A stretch of 64,000 bases of DNA from Neoroseomonas terrae. Lineage in GTDB: Bacteria > Pseudomonadota > Alphaproteobacteria > Acetobacterales > Acetobacteraceae. The notes beneath the pieces are model-generated. The model was not told the origin of the DNA. It made no database searches and saw nothing but the letters and a program-made list of their open reading frames with translations. The stretch lies in the NCBI RefSeq assembly GCF_018129025.1, contig NZ_JAAEDI010000028.1, positions 1 to 64,000 of the forward strand, read 5' to 3'. Shown piece by piece: positions 1-9,431 of this stretch; the stretch's first letter is position 1, and each line of letters starts with the position of its first letter. Made by a program: the position numbers and the translations under genes.

Positions 1-379
1 CATAGGGAACCACCGGGCCGAGCACGAAGTCATACAGCACGTTGGCCATCAGGCCGTAGCTGCGGACGGTGCCGGTCGTGCGGGGCACGTTGCCGCTCGG
101 CGTGCTGATGCCGTCGACGTCGTTCTGGCGGTAGCTGCCCTCGAGTTCGAGGCGCAGGCCGTTGCCGAAGCCGTAGCCGACGGAGAGCACACCGATGTAG
201 CCCCACTCGAAGGAGGCCGAGATCCCACGGTTGGAATCCGAGTCATCGAGGAAGTTGGTGCCGAGACCAGCGCCGATGTAGACGCCGGTCGTCCGCGGGT
301 CCCAGCTCTGCGCATTCGCGGTCGCGGCCATCGGCAGGGACAGCAGCGTCGCGGCAAGAAGCGTGTTCTTCAGGCTCAT
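1..379 (-). CDS. Outer-membrane beta-barrel protein, OmpA-like N-terminal part (partial)
   Basis: The gene runs off the left edge, so only the first ~126 residues are visible. They begin with a Sec signal peptide (MSLKNTLLAATLLSLPMAAT, then ANAQ) and continue with alternating glycine/aromatic strands typical of small outer-membrane barrels: 'GVYIGAGLG', 'FEWGYIGVLSVGYGFGNGLRLELEGSY' in two pieces, and 'SYGLMANVLYDF'. This pattern matches the barrel of OmpA/Omp25-type proteins. Whether an OmpA peptidoglycan-binding domain follows cannot be seen. Two ATGs lie six bases apart at 385 and 379. The purine-rich GAGGA abuts the first and is correctly spaced from the second, so I chose 379. The gene is divergent from the EF-G-like gene. 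Confident as a barrel protein, unsure of the subfamily. Confidence 0.75.
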   Translation of the reverse strand, partial: MSLKNTLLAATLLSLPMAATANAQSWDPRTTGVYIGAGLGTNFLDDSDSNRGISASFEWGYIGVLSVGYGFGNGLRLELEGSYRQNDVDGISTPSGNVPRTTGTVRSYGLMANVLYDFVLGPVVPY

Positions 380-698
380 CGTCATTCCTCGCATCCGATC
401 CGCACCGTCGCCGCGGTGCTCAGGGCGCCCCCTGCTTCCAGGGGTTCGAGAAACACTAAATCACAACTTTCAGCGGCTTGCGGGGATGATCCTCACGCCG
501 GATCGATATCAGCGGGACAGTGTTGCGGGCGCGCCACACCGTGGCCCCTCGGTGTCCCGCCGCCGAACCGCGTCAAGCCGCCGCGAAGCGCTGCACCTTC
601 CGCCGCAAAACGATCTAGTCTGCCTCCCGGCGGCCCCTCCCGCCCGGCCGCCGTCGCACACGGCCGGTCCACGGCCGGGCACAGGAGGAACCGTCGCG
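380..698. other. Divergent intergenic region without a recognised gene
   Basis: These ~320 bases separate the OmpA-like gene (minus strand) from the EF-G-like gene (plus strand). Open frames cross the region but lack ribosome sites and protein-like composition. A slightly AT-richer patch near 455-478 could hold promoter elements for the outer-membrane gene, but I see no convincing -35/-10 pair and no hairpin worth naming. Confidence 0.4.
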
Positions 699-2687
699 AT
701 GAGCGCCAATGGAACAGCCAAGGCCGCCCCAAGGTCGAGACCGCCCGGCGGGGCCGGGCCCCGCACCGTCGCCCTGATCGGACCGCAGGGCAGCGGCAAA
801 TCCACCCTGACAGACGCCCTGCTCACCGCCGCCGGCAGCCCGCCGCCGCGCCGGGCCGAGGCCCGCAGCCGTGTCATGGGCACCGAGACCCGCCTCGCCC
901 ACTGCACCATGATGGAGGAGGAGTGGGCGCTGCTCGACTGTCCCGGCTCGGTCGAGTTCGGGCAGGAGGTCGCCGCCGCCCTCGCCGTCGCCGACATCGC
1001 GCTGCTGGTCTGCGAACCCGATCCGGCCCGCGCCGCGGCGCTTGCCCCCGCCTTCCACGCGCTGGAACAGGCCGGGCTGCCTGCCATGGTCTTCGTCAAC
1101 AAGGCCGATACGCTGGGCGAGGGACGCATTCGCGACACCATCGCCGCGCTGCAGGCGCATTCCCGCCGCCCGCTTGTGCTCCGCCAGGTGCCGATCCGCG
1201 AGGGCGGCGACGTCACCGGCTATGTCGACCTGGTCAGCGAGCGCGCCTATCGCTGGCGTCGCGGCGAGGTGTCCGAACTGATCCGCATCCCGGATGCGGT
1301 GCAGTCGCGCGAGGTCGAAGCCCGCGCGGCGCTCGCCGAGGCGCTGGCAGACCACGACGACGCCCTGCTGGAAAAAGTCATCGAGGACACCGTGCCCACG
1401 CCCGATGACCTATATCGCCCGCTGCATGCGGACGTCGCCGCCGGCGGGCTGGACCCCGTCCTGCTCGGGGCGGCGGAACGCCGCCATGGTATCGCCCGGC
1501 TGTGGAAGGCGTTGCGACACGACGCCCCAGATCCTGCTGCGACCGCTCAGCGCCTGGGTCTCGACCCGGAAGGCGAGGCGGTCGCCCAGATATTCCGCAC
1601 GGTGCATGCCGGGCATGGCGGTCGACTGTCCTTCGCGCGGATCTGGCGCGGTGCTCTGAAGGATGGCGCCACGGTCAATGGCGCCCGGATCGGCGGCGTC
1701 ACGCGCTTCCCGGCCGGCGAGCCGGGCAAGGTGCCGGAGGCGCAGATGGGCGAGGTAGTGGCGCTCGGCCGGCTCGATACGGTCGCGACAGGGGCCACGC
1801 TGTCGCCTTCCGGCAACGTCCCGGCGCTGCCCTTTCCGGCGCCGTCGGCGCCGGTCTACGCGCTCGCCATTTCCAACGAGGAGCGCAAGGACGATGTCCG
1901 CCTCTCCGGCGCGCTGCAGCGCCTGACCGAGGAGGACCCTTCCATCACCGTGCTGCAGGATGCCGAGACCGGGCAGATCCTGCTTGGGGGGCAGGGGGAC
2001 ATCCATCTCGGCCATGCGGTGTCGCGGCTGGCAGAGGCGCATGGCCTCCGCGTGTCCACAACCCGGCCGCGCGTGGCCTTCCGCGAGACGATCCGCCACG
2101 CTGCGCGCCACCACGCGCGGCACCGGCGGCAGACGGGCGGCCACGGGCAGTTCGCCGACGTCACGCTTGAGGTGACACCGCGTGCGCGCGGCGAGGGCTT
2201 CGCCTTCGAGGACCGCATCGTCGGCGGTGCCATCCCCCGCAAGTTCATCCCGGCAGTGGGCGACGCGGCAGAGGAAGCATCCCGCAAGGGGCCGCTCGGC
2301 AACCCTGTGGTGGACATCGCCGTCACGCTGCTCGACGGCGCCTTCCATTCGGTCGATTCATCGGACATGGCCTTCGCCACCGCGACGCGCCTGGCGATGC
2401 AGGAGGCGCTGGCCAAGGCCGAACCGGTGATGCTGGAGCCCGTGGACCACGTCACGATCCTGGTGCCACAGGACGGAACGCCGGCTGCGCAGCGGCTGCT
2501 GACCGGCCGCCGCGGCCAGATCCTGGGTTTCGCCGAGAAGGAGGACTGGCCGGGCTGGGACGAGGTACAGGCCCTGGTTCCCGAAGCCGAACTGCACGAC
2601 CTGATCATCGAGTTGCGGTCGCAGACCATGGGCCTCGGCACCTACACGCGCCGATTCGATCACCTCGCGGAAGCGCGCACGCGATAG
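699..2687 (+). CDS. Elongation factor G-like translational GTPase (non-canonical paralogue)
   Basis: This 662-residue protein has the EF-G architecture: a GTPase domain with P-loop GPQGSGKS (28-35), switch II DCPGS (80-84) and NKAD, then the beta-barrel domain II, and domains III-V ending in a conserved 'GGHGQFADV' and 'FHSVDSSDMAF' region. True EF-G has DTPGH in switch II, and its histidine positions the hydrolytic water; here that position is serine (Ser84) and the preceding threonine is cysteine. This places it in the EF-G-like/EF-G2 group of unknown role rather than as the ribosomal translocase FusA. No ribosomal-protein operon surrounds it. The ATG at 699 follows a good AGGAGGA and was preferred to the longer open frame starting at 363. 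Its role (a stress-type ribosome factor is one possibility) is not known. Confidence 0.85.
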   Translation: MSANGTAKAAPRSRPPGGAGPRTVALIGPQGSGKSTLTDALLTAAGSPPPRRAEARSRVMGTETRLAHCTMMEEEWALLDCPGSVEFGQEVAAALAVADIALLVCEPDPARAAALAPAFHALEQAGLPAMVFVNKADTLGEGRIRDTIAALQAHSRRPLVLRQVPIREGGDVTGYVDLVSERAYRWRRGEVSELIRIPDAVQSREVEARAALAEALADHDDALLEKVIEDTVPTPDDLYRPLHADVAAGGLDPVLLGAAERRHGIARLWKALRHDAPDPAATAQRLGLDPEGEAVAQIFRTVHAGHGGRLSFARIWRGALKDGATVNGARIGGVTRFPAGEPGKVPEAQMGEVVALGRLDTVATGATLSPSGNVPALPFPAPSAPVYALAISNEERKDDVRLSGALQRLTEEDPSITVLQDAETGQILLGGQGDIHLGHAVSRLAEAHGLRVSTTRPRVAFRETIRHAARHHARHRRQTGGHGQFADVTLEVTPRARGEGFAFEDRIVGGAIPRKFIPAVGDAAEEASRKGPLGNPVVDIAVTLLDGAFHSVDSSDMAFATATRLAMQEALAKAEPVMLEPVDHVTILVPQDGTPAAQRLLTGRRGQILGFAEKEDWPGWDEVQALVPEAELHDLIIELRSQTMGLGTYTRRFDHLAEARTR

Positions 2688-2744
2688 GGCGCAGGGATTG
2701 GATGGCGCCGCGGGGTTTGCGCGAAGATTGACGGCAGCGGGTGG

Positions 2745-2992
2745 ATCAGGAAGGGGCTCTGCCCCTTCCCGAACCCTACCCCGGCAAAGGCCGAAGGGCC
2801 TTTGCAAACCTCAACCTGGCACTGCGCGGGCAGGATCGGAACATAGTCGTCATACTGCTCCGCGCAGGAAGGGCTTTGAGATCAGGAGAACGGGCCGTCG
2901 CGCCCGACGCCGACAGGTTGCGGTCCAGGTGCTCCAAGCACCTGGCGGGGTGGTTCGGAGGGGCGGCGCCCCTCCGTCTGCGACGGCGACGG
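2745..2992 (+). repeat. Dispersed hairpin element, copy A
   Basis: Copy A of the seven-copy intergenic element. The left arm has a GC hairpin (2750-2768) and the core hairpin CAAAGGCCGAAGGGCCTTTG at 2785-2804, followed by AAACCTCAACCTGG. The right arm has the TTGCGGTCC lead, the stem CCAGGTGCT/AGCACCTGG (about 2928-2950), the linker GGCGGGGTGGTT, and a closing GGAGGGGC/GCCCCTCC hairpin ending near 2985. It sits between the convergent EF-G-like and DUF3597 genes and fills almost the whole gap. Open frames inside it are not credible genes. Confidence 0.85.
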
Positions 2993-3003
2993 TAGTTCCC
3001 CGC

Positions 3004-3435
3004 TCAGGCCAGCATACCCGCCGGCACCTTGCCGCCATTCTCGGCGAGCTTCCGCATCACCTGCTTGTGGAGCCACATGTTCATGGCGGCGCTGTCGGTG
3101 GTGGAGCCCGTGTAGCCGAGCTCCTTTGCCAGTTCCTCCCGCGCCGCGAGGCTGCTGTCGAGCCCCAGCAGCTTCATCAGGTCGACGATCGACTGGCGCC
3201 AGTTGAGCTGGCGGCCGGACTTCGCCTCCATCTCGGACAGGATCGCGACCACGTCTACCGGCTGGGATGCGGCGGTGTGGCCGGGCGCCTCGGGTGCGGA
3301 ATCGGGGGCGGCCGAGAGCGGACCGGTTCCCTCCTCCTCGGCCCCCTTCGGCGGTTCGTCAGGCTTTGTGGTCTGCGCGTGCTCCGCGGGATTGCGATGG
3401 AAGATGCCGTCCATGATCGACCGGAAAATGCTCAT
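3004..3435 (-). CDS. DUF3597 family protein
   Basis: A 143-residue protein whose C-terminal half carries the DUF3597 pattern: 'NWRQSIVDLMKLLGLDSS', 'AREELAKELGYTG', then 'AAMNMWLHKQVMRKLAENGG'. The N-terminus (MSIFRSIMDGIFHR) is the usual short helix of the family, joined by a proline/alanine/acid-rich linker (residues ~17-65) that is probably disordered. There is no signal peptide or membrane segment, so it is predicted to be cytoplasmic. The function of DUF3597 is not established. ATG 3435 was chosen because it gives the family N-terminus and follows AGGGAG; a longer frame from 3498 adds unlikely residues. It is transcribed away from the ThDP enzyme, with 91 bp between starts. Confidence 0.8.
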   Translation of the reverse strand: MSIFRSIMDGIFHRNPAEHAQTTKPDEPPKGAEEEGTGPLSAAPDSAPEAPGHTAASQPVDVVAILSEMEAKSGRQLNWRQSIVDLMKLLGLDSSLAAREELAKELGYTGSTTDSAAMNMWLHKQVMRKLAENGGKVPAGMLA

Positions 3436-3526
3436 GAGGCGTGCTCCCTGCGTGATGACGCGCACACGGGCTGTCAGCCCGTGCAACGCGTGCCACACTC
3501 AACGCGAACCATAGGGGAAACGTTGC

Positions 3527-5203
3527 ATGAACAGCCCGTACACCGTCGCCGATCTGGTCGCGGACATCCTGCCGCAGATCGGCGTGCGGACCGTCTTCGG
3601 CATCGTCTCGGTCCACAACATCCCGATGCTGGATGCGATCGGGCGGCGCAACGCGCTCCGCTACGTCATGGCGCGTGGCGAGATGGGCGGCGCGCACATG
3701 GCCGATGCTTATGCGCGGGTGGTCGGGCATCTCGGCGTGCTGTTCACCTCGACCGGGCCGGGCATGGCGAACGCGATCCCAGGGCTGGTGGAGGCACGCT
3801 TTGCCGGGTCGCCTGTCCTGCATATCACCGGCCAGACCGCCACGAAGCACATCGATCGCGACGCCGGCACGGTGCATGACGTGCCCGGCCAGACGGCGAT
3901 GCTGGCGGCGGCGTGCAAGGCGGCGTACCGCGTGCGCAGCGCCAACGAGGCCTTCGGCGTGCTGGTGCGCGCGGCGGCCGAGGCCCTGTCGGCCCCACGC
4001 GGCCCGGTTTCCGTGGAAATTCCGATCGACCTGCAGCGCGCGCCGATCGCGCGCCCGGCGGCGCTGGACGGGCTGGTGCTCCCGATCGCAGCCCCGTTGC
4101 CACCAAGCCCCGCCGCGCTCGATGCCGCGGCCGAGATCCTCGCCGGGGCGAAGCGGCCGATGCTGTGGCTCGGCAATGGCGCGAAGCAGGCACGCGATGC
4201 GGCCCTGCGGCTGATGGGCCTCGGCTTCGGCGCCGTGTCCTCCTGGAACGGGCGAGGCACCATCCCCGAAGACCATCCGATGACGCTGGGCGGCCTGCAT
4301 GGCAACGGGTCCACGCGCGTGCAGGATTTCTACGGATCGGTCGATGCGATGCTGGTCGTGGGATCGCGCCTGCGCGGTCACGAGACCGGCGACTTCTCGA
4401 TGAAGCTGCCGAAGACGCTGATCCATGTGGACAGCGATCCGGCGGCGGATGGTCGAACCTATGGCAACAGCCTGTTCGTCCATGGCGACGCGGGGTTGGT
4501 GATGGCCGGCATCGCCGACCGGCTGGCAGGGCGGAGCGGCGTCGATGCAGGCTACGCCGCCGACTTCGCCGCCATGAAGTCCCGCGCGCGGGAGGAGTAT
4601 CTCGCGACCCTCGGCCCCTATGCCGGCTTCCCTGACGCGATCCGCGCCGCGCTGCCGCGCGACGGCGTGTTCGTGCGCGACATCACCATCGCGAACTCCA
4701 CCTGGGGCAATCGCGTCTTCCCGATCTTCGACCCGAAGGATTCAGTCTACCCGGTCGGAGCGGCGATCGGGCCGGGACTCGCACTCGGCCTCGGCGCCTC
4801 CATCGCGGCGGAAGGGCGCAAGACGCTGGCGATGGTGGGCGATGGCGGCTTCTCCCTCGGCATGTGCGAAATCTTCACCGCCGCGCAGGAAAAGCCCGAC
4901 CTCGTGACGATGGTGATGAACGACGGCGGGTACGGCGTGATCCGCCACATCCAGGACGCCGTCGCCGACGGCCGCCAGTTCGGCGACAACCTCCTGACGC
5001 CGGAGTTGCAGGGCCTCGCCACCCTGGCCGGGCTGCCCTACTTCCGCGTGTCGAGCGCGGAGACCGTCGGTGAGGTTGTCAGCCAGGCGGTCGCGGTGAA
5101 GGGGCCGGCGCTGGTGGAAGTGGACATGCGCGCAATCGGGCCCGTGCCGCCCTATGCGCCGTACGCGACAATGGGGAAGCACGCGGAGCGGGCGCGGCAG
5201 TAG
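3527..5203 (+). CDS. Thiamine diphosphate-dependent enzyme, acetolactate synthase/benzoylformate decarboxylase-like
   Basis: This 558-residue protein has the three-domain fold of the ALS/POX/decarboxylase family. The N-terminal Pyr domain contains the activating glutamate at Glu52 in ARGEMGGAHMADAYAR. A central domain is present (~190-330). The C-terminal PP domain holds the ThDP-Mg motif GDGG (438-441) and its partner Asn465 in MNDGGYGVI. Such enzymes decarboxylate or ligate 2-oxo acids, and the substrate cannot be read from sequence. No IlvN-type regulatory subunit is nearby and the FAD-binding signature of true acetolactate synthase is not evident, so biosynthetic IlvB is unlikely. It is a single gene with its own short upstream region; element B lies downstream. 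Confidence 0.85.
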   Translation: MNSPYTVADLVADILPQIGVRTVFGIVSVHNIPMLDAIGRRNALRYVMARGEMGGAHMADAYARVVGHLGVLFTSTGPGMANAIPGLVEARFAGSPVLHITGQTATKHIDRDAGTVHDVPGQTAMLAAACKAAYRVRSANEAFGVLVRAAAEALSAPRGPVSVEIPIDLQRAPIARPAALDGLVLPIAAPLPPSPAALDAAAEILAGAKRPMLWLGNGAKQARDAALRLMGLGFGAVSSWNGRGTIPEDHPMTLGGLHGNGSTRVQDFYGSVDAMLVVGSRLRGHETGDFSMKLPKTLIHVDSDPAADGRTYGNSLFVHGDAGLVMAGIADRLAGRSGVDAGYAADFAAMKSRAREEYLATLGPYAGFPDAIRAALPRDGVFVRDITIANSTWGNRVFPIFDPKDSVYPVGAAIGPGLALGLGASIAAEGRKTLAMVGDGGFSLGMCEIFTAAQEKPDLVTMVMNDGGYGVIRHIQDAVADGRQFGDNLLTPELQGLATLAGLPYFRVSSAETVGEVVSQAVAVKGPALVEVDMRAIGPVPPYAPYATMGKHAERARQ

Positions 5204-5244
5204 AGGCCGGAGGGCCTTCAGACTGCTATCGTGCTGACGCTGTT

Positions 5245-5484
5245 GTCGTTGGAGGGGCTTTGCCCCTCCAAGCCACCCCAGCAAAGGCCGAAGGGCCTTT
5301 GCAAACCTACACTGGGCGCCGGCGCGGCGCGCTGGAATGGTGCCGAGAGCCGCTCTGAGCACGAAGCGTCCGTGGGGGGTGCAGCATGCCTGCTGCGCCC
5401 GACGCCAAAAGATTGCGGTCCAGGTGCTCCAAGCACCTGGCGGGGTGGTTCGGAGGGGCAGCGCCCCTCCGATCTTCGGAACAG
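5245..5484 (+). repeat. Dispersed hairpin element, copy B
   Basis: One of the best-preserved copies. The left arm has the hairpin TGGAGGGGCTTTGCCCCTCC (from 5250) and the core hairpin at 5282-5301, then AAACCTACACTGG. The spacer contains a GCACGAAGCG..GTGCAGC segment also recognisable in copy F. The right arm has GATTGCGGTCC, the stem CCAGGTGCT/AGCACCTGG, GGCGGGGTGGTT and a terminal GGAGGGGC/GCCCCTCC hairpin ending about 5480. It lies between the convergent ThDP-enzyme and GNAT genes, where it could act as a two-way terminator. Confidence 0.88.
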
Positions 5485-5551
5485 CCGGAAGGTCTTGAGA
5501 GCCGAAGCTTGAAACTGGGCCGCTGAAGCGCTCCGACTGCCGGACCGCGAG

Positions 5552-6109
5552 CTACAGCCCGATGCGGAAGCGCAACTCCTCCGCGTTTCCATATGCCGCG
5601 TCCTTCGTGAACCGCCCCACCAGCAAGCCGCCGTTCGCCGTGATTACCCTCTGCGACGCCGCATTGCCGGGGTCCGTCGTCAGATCGACATGCCGCAATC
5701 CCACCGCCCGCGCCTCCGGCAGCAGCAGCGCGAGCGCCCGCGTTGCATGCCCGTGCCCCCGCTTCCAAGGCACGATCGTATACCCGACGTGCCCGAGCAC
5801 GTGCGGCGGCAGCTCGTCGGTTCCGTTCTGCCAGCGCAGATGGATGGCGCCGCAGAATGCACCATCCCAGATCCAGCGCGTGAAGGCCGGCAGCCGTGGC
5901 ACTGTCGATCCGTCCGGCAGCGAGATCGGCGCGCCGCGTGCCTCCGGGTCGTGCAGGCCGGCAAAGAAGGCGTCCGCATCCTGCCGGATCGCCGCGAGGT
6001 GCGCGCGCGGCACCGCATCACCGCCCACATTCGCCGGCGACCAGCCAGCCTCCAGCGCCGCGACATACGCATCCAGCGCATCACGGGATGGCCGGATCAA
6101 CTGCGTCAT
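5552..6109 (-). CDS. GNAT family N-acetyltransferase
   Basis: A 185-residue GCN5-related acetyltransferase. The acetyl-CoA-binding region reads 'VGYTIVPWKRGHGHATRAL', followed by 'LRHVDLTTDPGNAASQRVI'. This is the usual beta4/alpha3 pyrophosphate loop (R/Q-x-x-G-x-G/A, here KRGHGHA) and the conserved asparagine region for protein or small-molecule acetylation. The acceptor is unknown. The ATG at 6109 overlaps the TGA of the upstream MFS gene (ATGA), which supports this start and implies translational coupling as the last gene of the eight-gene operon. A longer in-frame extension upstream would lie inside the MFS gene. Confidence 0.88.
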   Translation of the reverse strand: MTQLIRPSRDALDAYVAALEAGWSPANVGGDAVPRAHLAAIRQDADAFFAGLHDPEARGAPISLPDGSTVPRLPAFTRWIWDGAFCGAIHLRWQNGTDELPPHVLGHVGYTIVPWKRGHGHATRALALLLPEARAVGLRHVDLTTDPGNAASQRVITANGGLLVGRFTKDAAYGNAEELRFRIGL

Positions 6110-7281
6110 GGCGCCAGGAACCGCCGGGAACACCAGCCCGCCACCCCACATCCGGCAATAACCAGCGCCATCGGCATCGCCGTCCCGTCCTGCAACAGGC
6201 CGAGCAGCGCGCCGGCAGCCGCCCCGATCCCGAACTGCAACGTGCCCATCAGCGCGGACGCGCTGCCCGCGACCGCCCCGTGCGGTCCCATCCCCAGCGC
6301 AACCGTCAGCGGCATCACCGCGCCGATCATCGCGACGTAGCAGAACAACGCGGCGACCAGCGCGGGGAAGCCGCCAATGCCGCTCACCGTCGTGGCGAGC
6401 AGCGCAAGGCCGGCGACCGGCGGCACGCAGATCACCACCGGCAACAGCCGGGCCGGCGGCATCCGCTGCGCCAGCCGCGCGATCGCCTGGCCCATCGCCA
6501 TGATGCCGAGCGCATTGGCGCCGAAGTAGAAGCCGTATTCACTCGCCGGCACGCCATGCAGTTCCATCAGCACGAAGGGCGATCCGCTGATGTAGGCGAA
6601 CATCCCACCGATGACGAAGCCGCCGGCCAGCGCATATCCCATGAACCGCCGGTCCCGCATCAGCCCGTACCAGGTGCGCATGACGCCGAGCACGCCTTCC
6701 CGCCGCCGCCGCTCCGGCGGGAGTGATTCCGGCAGGAACAGCGCCAGCACCCCCAGCATCACGGCGCCATAGACAACGAGCAGCCAGAAGATGCCGCGCC
6801 AGCCGAAGGCGGGCAGCAACGCCCCGCCAATCATCGGCGCGACGATAGGCGCGACGCCCATCACCAGCATGAGCTGCGCCATCAGCCGCACCGCGCCGCG
6901 CTCATCCGTCACGTCGCGCACCACGGCGCGCGCGATCACCATGCCTGCGCAGCCGCCCAGCGCTTGGAACAGCCGCGCCACCGTCAGCGATTCGACATCG
7001 GGCGCCAACGCGCAACCGATCGCCGCGACGGTGTACAGCCCGAGCCCGACGAACAGCGGCGCCCGCCGCCCATGCCGGTCAGATAGCGGCCCGTACAGCA
7101 CCTGCCCGAAGGCGAGCCCCAGGAAGTAGATCGCCAGCGTTCCCTGCACCGCGCCGGGCGAGGCATTCAGCGACGCGCCGAGCGCCGGCAGCGCCGGCAG
7201 GTACATGTCGATCGAGAACGGCCCGATCCCGGCAAGCGCGCCGAGGATCAGCGCCAGGCGCCGCTGGCTCGGCGCGGTCAT
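6106..7281 (-). CDS. Bcr/CflA-type multidrug MFS exporter
   Basis: A 391-residue inner-membrane transporter with twelve predicted helices. The start of helix 1 carries the Bcr/CflA signature '[13 protein letters not shown]'. Motif A in loop 2-3 reads '[10 protein letters not shown]', and motif C-like glycine/proline residues occur in helix 5 ('[15 protein letters not shown]'). Members of this family export drugs or metabolites such as cysteine, bicyclomycin or chloramphenicol using the proton gradient; the substrate here is unknown. It is joined to both neighbours by ATGA overlaps, downstream of the DapA-like lyase and upstream of the GNAT gene. Co-transcription with a catabolic lyase hints at metabolite efflux, but this is inference. 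Confidence 0.87.
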   Translation of the reverse strand: MTAPSQRRLALILGALAGIGPFSIDMYLPALPALGASLNASPGAVQGTLAIYFLGLAFGQVLYGPLSDRHGRRAPLFVGLGLYTVAAIGCALAPDVESLTVARLFQALGGCAGMVIARAVVRDVTDERGAVRLMAQLMLVMGVAPIVAPMIGGALLPAFGWRGIFWLLVVYGAVMLGVLALFLPESLPPERRRREGVLGVMRTWYGLMRDRRFMGYALAGGFVIGGMFAYISGSPFVLMELHGVPASEYGFYFGANALGIMAMGQAIARLAQRMPPARLLPVVICVPPVAGLALLATTVSGIGGFPALVAALFCYVAMIGAVMPLTVALGMGPHGAVAGSASALMGTLQFGIGAAAGALLGLLQDGTAMPMALVIAGCGVAGWCSRRFLAP

Positions 7282-8183
7282 GCCTCGGGGGCGGCGGCCA
7301 GCGCTTCGGCGGCGAGCGCGAGCGCCTTTTCCACGGCCGCACGGCCCTCGGCCGACAGCGGCGCCTGCGGCGGCACGGGATCGCCGACCGCGAAGCCCTG
7401 GAACTGCAACGCCCCCTTGATGCAGGCGGCGAGCGAATGCGCGGCGAACAGCTCATTCACCCGCCACAGCGCGCGTTGCAGCGTCAGCGCCGCATCCCAT
7501 TTCCCGGCGCGGCACAGCTCATACAATCGCACGGATTCACGCGGGACGGCGCAGGCCGGCCCGGCCATCCAGCCCTTTCCGCCGATCATCATCACCGCGA
7601 GCGGGATATGCGCCGAGGCTGCGAAGACCTCCATCCGCCCTTCCGTCCGGTTCAGGATGGACAGCAGCCGGCCGGTATTGGTCGACGCATCCTTGATGCC
7701 GACGATGCGCGGATGCCGCGAGAGCGTGTCGATCGCCGGCAGCGTCAGGTCCGACCGCTGGAAGTTGGGGTTGGTGTAGAGCACGACAGGCTTGTCGGTC
7801 GCGTCGGCGATGGCGGTGAAATATGCGATGACCGCGGCCTCGGAGAGCGGGAAGTACGCTTCGAGGATCGCGAGGATGCCATCCGCGCCGATCGCCGCGT
7901 AGTCCTTCGCCTGGCGCACGGCATCGGCCGTCGTGGTCGCAGCCACGCCCGCCACGACCGGCACGCGCCCGCGCGCGGTCTCCACCACGATCTCGACGAT
8001 CCGTCGCCGTTGGGCGGCGTCGAGATAGGCGAACTCCCCCGTGCTGCCGAGCGGCGTCAGCCCATGCACGCCCGCCGCGATCAGATGCTCCACCAGCCCG
8101 CGGAGTTCATCCTCCAGGATGCGGCCGTCCGGCGCGACCGGCGAGACGAGGTAGGGAAAGACGCCGTGAAACGCAGAGCTCAT
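7278..8183 (-). CDS. Dihydrodipicolinate synthase-family (DapA-like) aldolase/lyase
   Basis: This 301-residue class I aldolase of the DapA/NanA superfamily keeps the catalytic signatures: GSTGE at 46-50 for carboxylate binding, Tyr136 in VLYTNPN, and the Schiff-base Lys164 in VGIKDAS. The family includes dihydrodipicolinate synthase, N-acetylneuraminate lyase, KDG aldolase and several 2-oxo acid lyases. Its position in a mixed catabolic operon, away from lysine-biosynthesis genes, argues for a catabolic lyase over DapA itself. The ATG overlaps the stop of cbpM, and its own stop overlaps the MFS start. The substrate is unknown. Confidence 0.85.
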   Translation of the reverse strand: MSSAFHGVFPYLVSPVAPDGRILEDELRGLVEHLIAAGVHGLTPLGSTGEFAYLDAAQRRRIVEIVVETARGRVPVVAGVAATTTADAVRQAKDYAAIGADGILAILEAYFPLSEAAVIAYFTAIADATDKPVVLYTNPNFQRSDLTLPAIDTLSRHPRIVGIKDASTNTGRLLSILNRTEGRMEVFAASAHIPLAVMMIGGKGWMAGPACAVPRESVRLYELCRAGKWDAALTLQRALWRVNELFAAHSLAACIKGALQFQGFAVGDPVPPQAPLSAEGRAAVEKALALAAEALAAAPEA

Positions 8184-8494
8184 GCTTCGTCCAGTTCCCG
8201 CAGGATCACCAGCACGTCCTGCCGGGCGGGTTCGGGCAGGCCGTGCATCACATCGCCCACGCGCCGCAACGCGCGCCGCAGCCCGTGGATCTGGTCGAGA
8301 AGGTCGAGCGCCACCCCCACCCCCTCGTCGTTGACGCCCATCGCGTCGCGCAGGTCGCGGATCAGGGCCGCGCGGGTGAGGTCGGCGTCGCTGTACTCGG
8401 GTGCGGCGGGCGCGATCCAGCCAGCGGAAACGCAGTACTCCACCATGGTCACGTTCAGGTTCAGCCGGCGCAGACGGTCACTGTCCTCGGCCAT
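8180..8494 (-). CDS. cbpM: Chaperone-modulator CbpM-like protein
   Basis: A 104-residue protein directly downstream of the DnaJ-type gene. It is rich in leucine/arginine helices, with the pattern '[12 protein letters not shown]', '[21 protein letters not shown]', '[17 protein letters not shown]'. This matches MerR-helix-like CbpM proteins, which bind and inhibit the co-chaperone CbpA. The genetic pairing with a CbpA-type gene strengthens the assignment. The start at ATG 8494 lies one base after the upstream stop; the longer open frame through the dnaJ end is a shadow. Its stop overlaps the start of the DapA-like gene. Confidence 0.75.
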   Translation of the reverse strand: MAEDSDRLRRLNLNVTMVEYCVSAGWIAPAAPEYSDADLTRAALIRDLRDAMGVNDEGVGVALDLLDQIHGLRRALRRVGDVMHGLPEPARQDVLVILRELDEA

Positions 8495-8495
8495 G

Positions 8496-9422
8496 TCAGC
8501 GCTCCATCCCGGCCCGCGGATTCTGCGTGCGGCCCGCCTCCCAGCTCTCGGCAAAGGCTTCCAGCGCGGCATCCGGCGCATCGGGCAATACCAGCCGCAG
8601 GGTGACGAAGGCATCGCCGCGCGTGCCGTCCTTCCGCGCCACGCCGCGGCCGCGCAGCCGCAGCACCGTGCCGGTGTTCGATCCCTTCGGGACGTTCACC
8701 ATCACCGGGCCGGCCGGCGTCGGCACCTCGATCCTGCCGCCGAGGACCGCCTCGGGCAGCGAGACCGGCACGTCCATCAGGATATCGTCGTCCCGGCGCG
8801 TGAAGTGACGATGCTCGCCCACGCTCACCTCCACCATCAGGTCGCCTGCGGGACCGCCGCCCATGCCCGGCGAGCCCTTGCCGCGCAGCCGCAGCATCTG
8901 GCCTTCCCGCGTACCGGGCGGGATCGTCACGTCCACGGTGCTGCCGTCGGGCAGGGTGACGCGCTTCGTCCCGCCATTCACCGCATCGAGGAACTCGATG
9001 TCGAGCCGCGCATGGATGTCGCCGCCCCGCATGCGGAACTGCCCCCCGCCCCGGCCCTGCCGTGCGCCGCGTCCGAACAGCGCGCCGAGCAGATCGTCAT
9101 CGTCCATCATGTCGGCGTAGCCGGCATCGGAGGTGTATGGCCCCCCGCCACCGGCATGGTCGCGATACCAGCCGGGCGGCGGCTGCGGCGGGCGTTCGTT
9201 GCCCGCCGCGTCGATCTCGCCGCGGTCGAAGCGGGCGCGCTTCTCAGCGTCGCTCAGGATGTCATTGGCCGCGGCGACGGCCTTGAACTTGTCCTCCGCC
9301 GCCTTGTCGCCCGGGTTCAGGTCCGGGTGCAGCTTGCGCGCCAAGACGCGGTAGGCCTTGCGGATATCCTCCTGCGAGGCGTCGCGCTTCACGCCGAGAA
9401 CGTCGTAAGGGTCCTGGGCCAA
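8496..9422 (-). CDS. cbpA: DnaJ/CbpA-type co-chaperone (class B J-protein)
   Basis: A 308-residue J-domain protein with HPD at 32-34, the motif that stimulates DnaK ATPase. A glycine-rich/flexible region follows (about 75-125, including [12 protein letters not shown] and a DDDD stretch), then the two C-terminal substrate-binding beta-barrels ('[19 protein letters not shown]' and '[19 protein letters not shown]'). There is no CxxCxGxG zinc-finger repeat, so it is CbpA/DnaJB-like and not DnaJ itself. The cbpM-like gene follows after one base. It starts 9 bp beyond the stop of the M20 peptidase gene and so belongs to the same operon, an odd setting for a chaperone. Confidence 0.9.
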   Translation of the reverse strand: MAQDPYDVLGVKRDASQEDIRKAYRVLARKLHPDLNPGDKAAEDKFKAVAAANDILSDAEKRARFDRGEIDAAGNERPPQPPPGWYRDHAGGGGPYTSDAGYADMMDDDDLLGALFGRGARQGRGGGQFRMRGGDIHARLDIEFLDAVNGGTKRVTLPDGSTVDVTIPPGTREGQMLRLRGKGSPGMGGGPAGDLMVEVSVGEHRHFTRRDDDILMDVPVSLPEAVLGGRIEVPTPAGPVMVNVPKGSNTGTVLRLRGRGVARKDGTRGDAFVTLRLVLPDAPDAALEAFAESWEAGRTQNPRAGMER

Positions 9423-9431
9423 CGTGGTCTC

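Noticed and set aside
2698-3000. Open frames inside repeat copy A and the other element copies (peptides such as KGRRAFGNLNL)
   Set aside because: The same peptide fragments recur in every copy because the DNA repeats; their ends and frames differ and no ribosome site is conserved.
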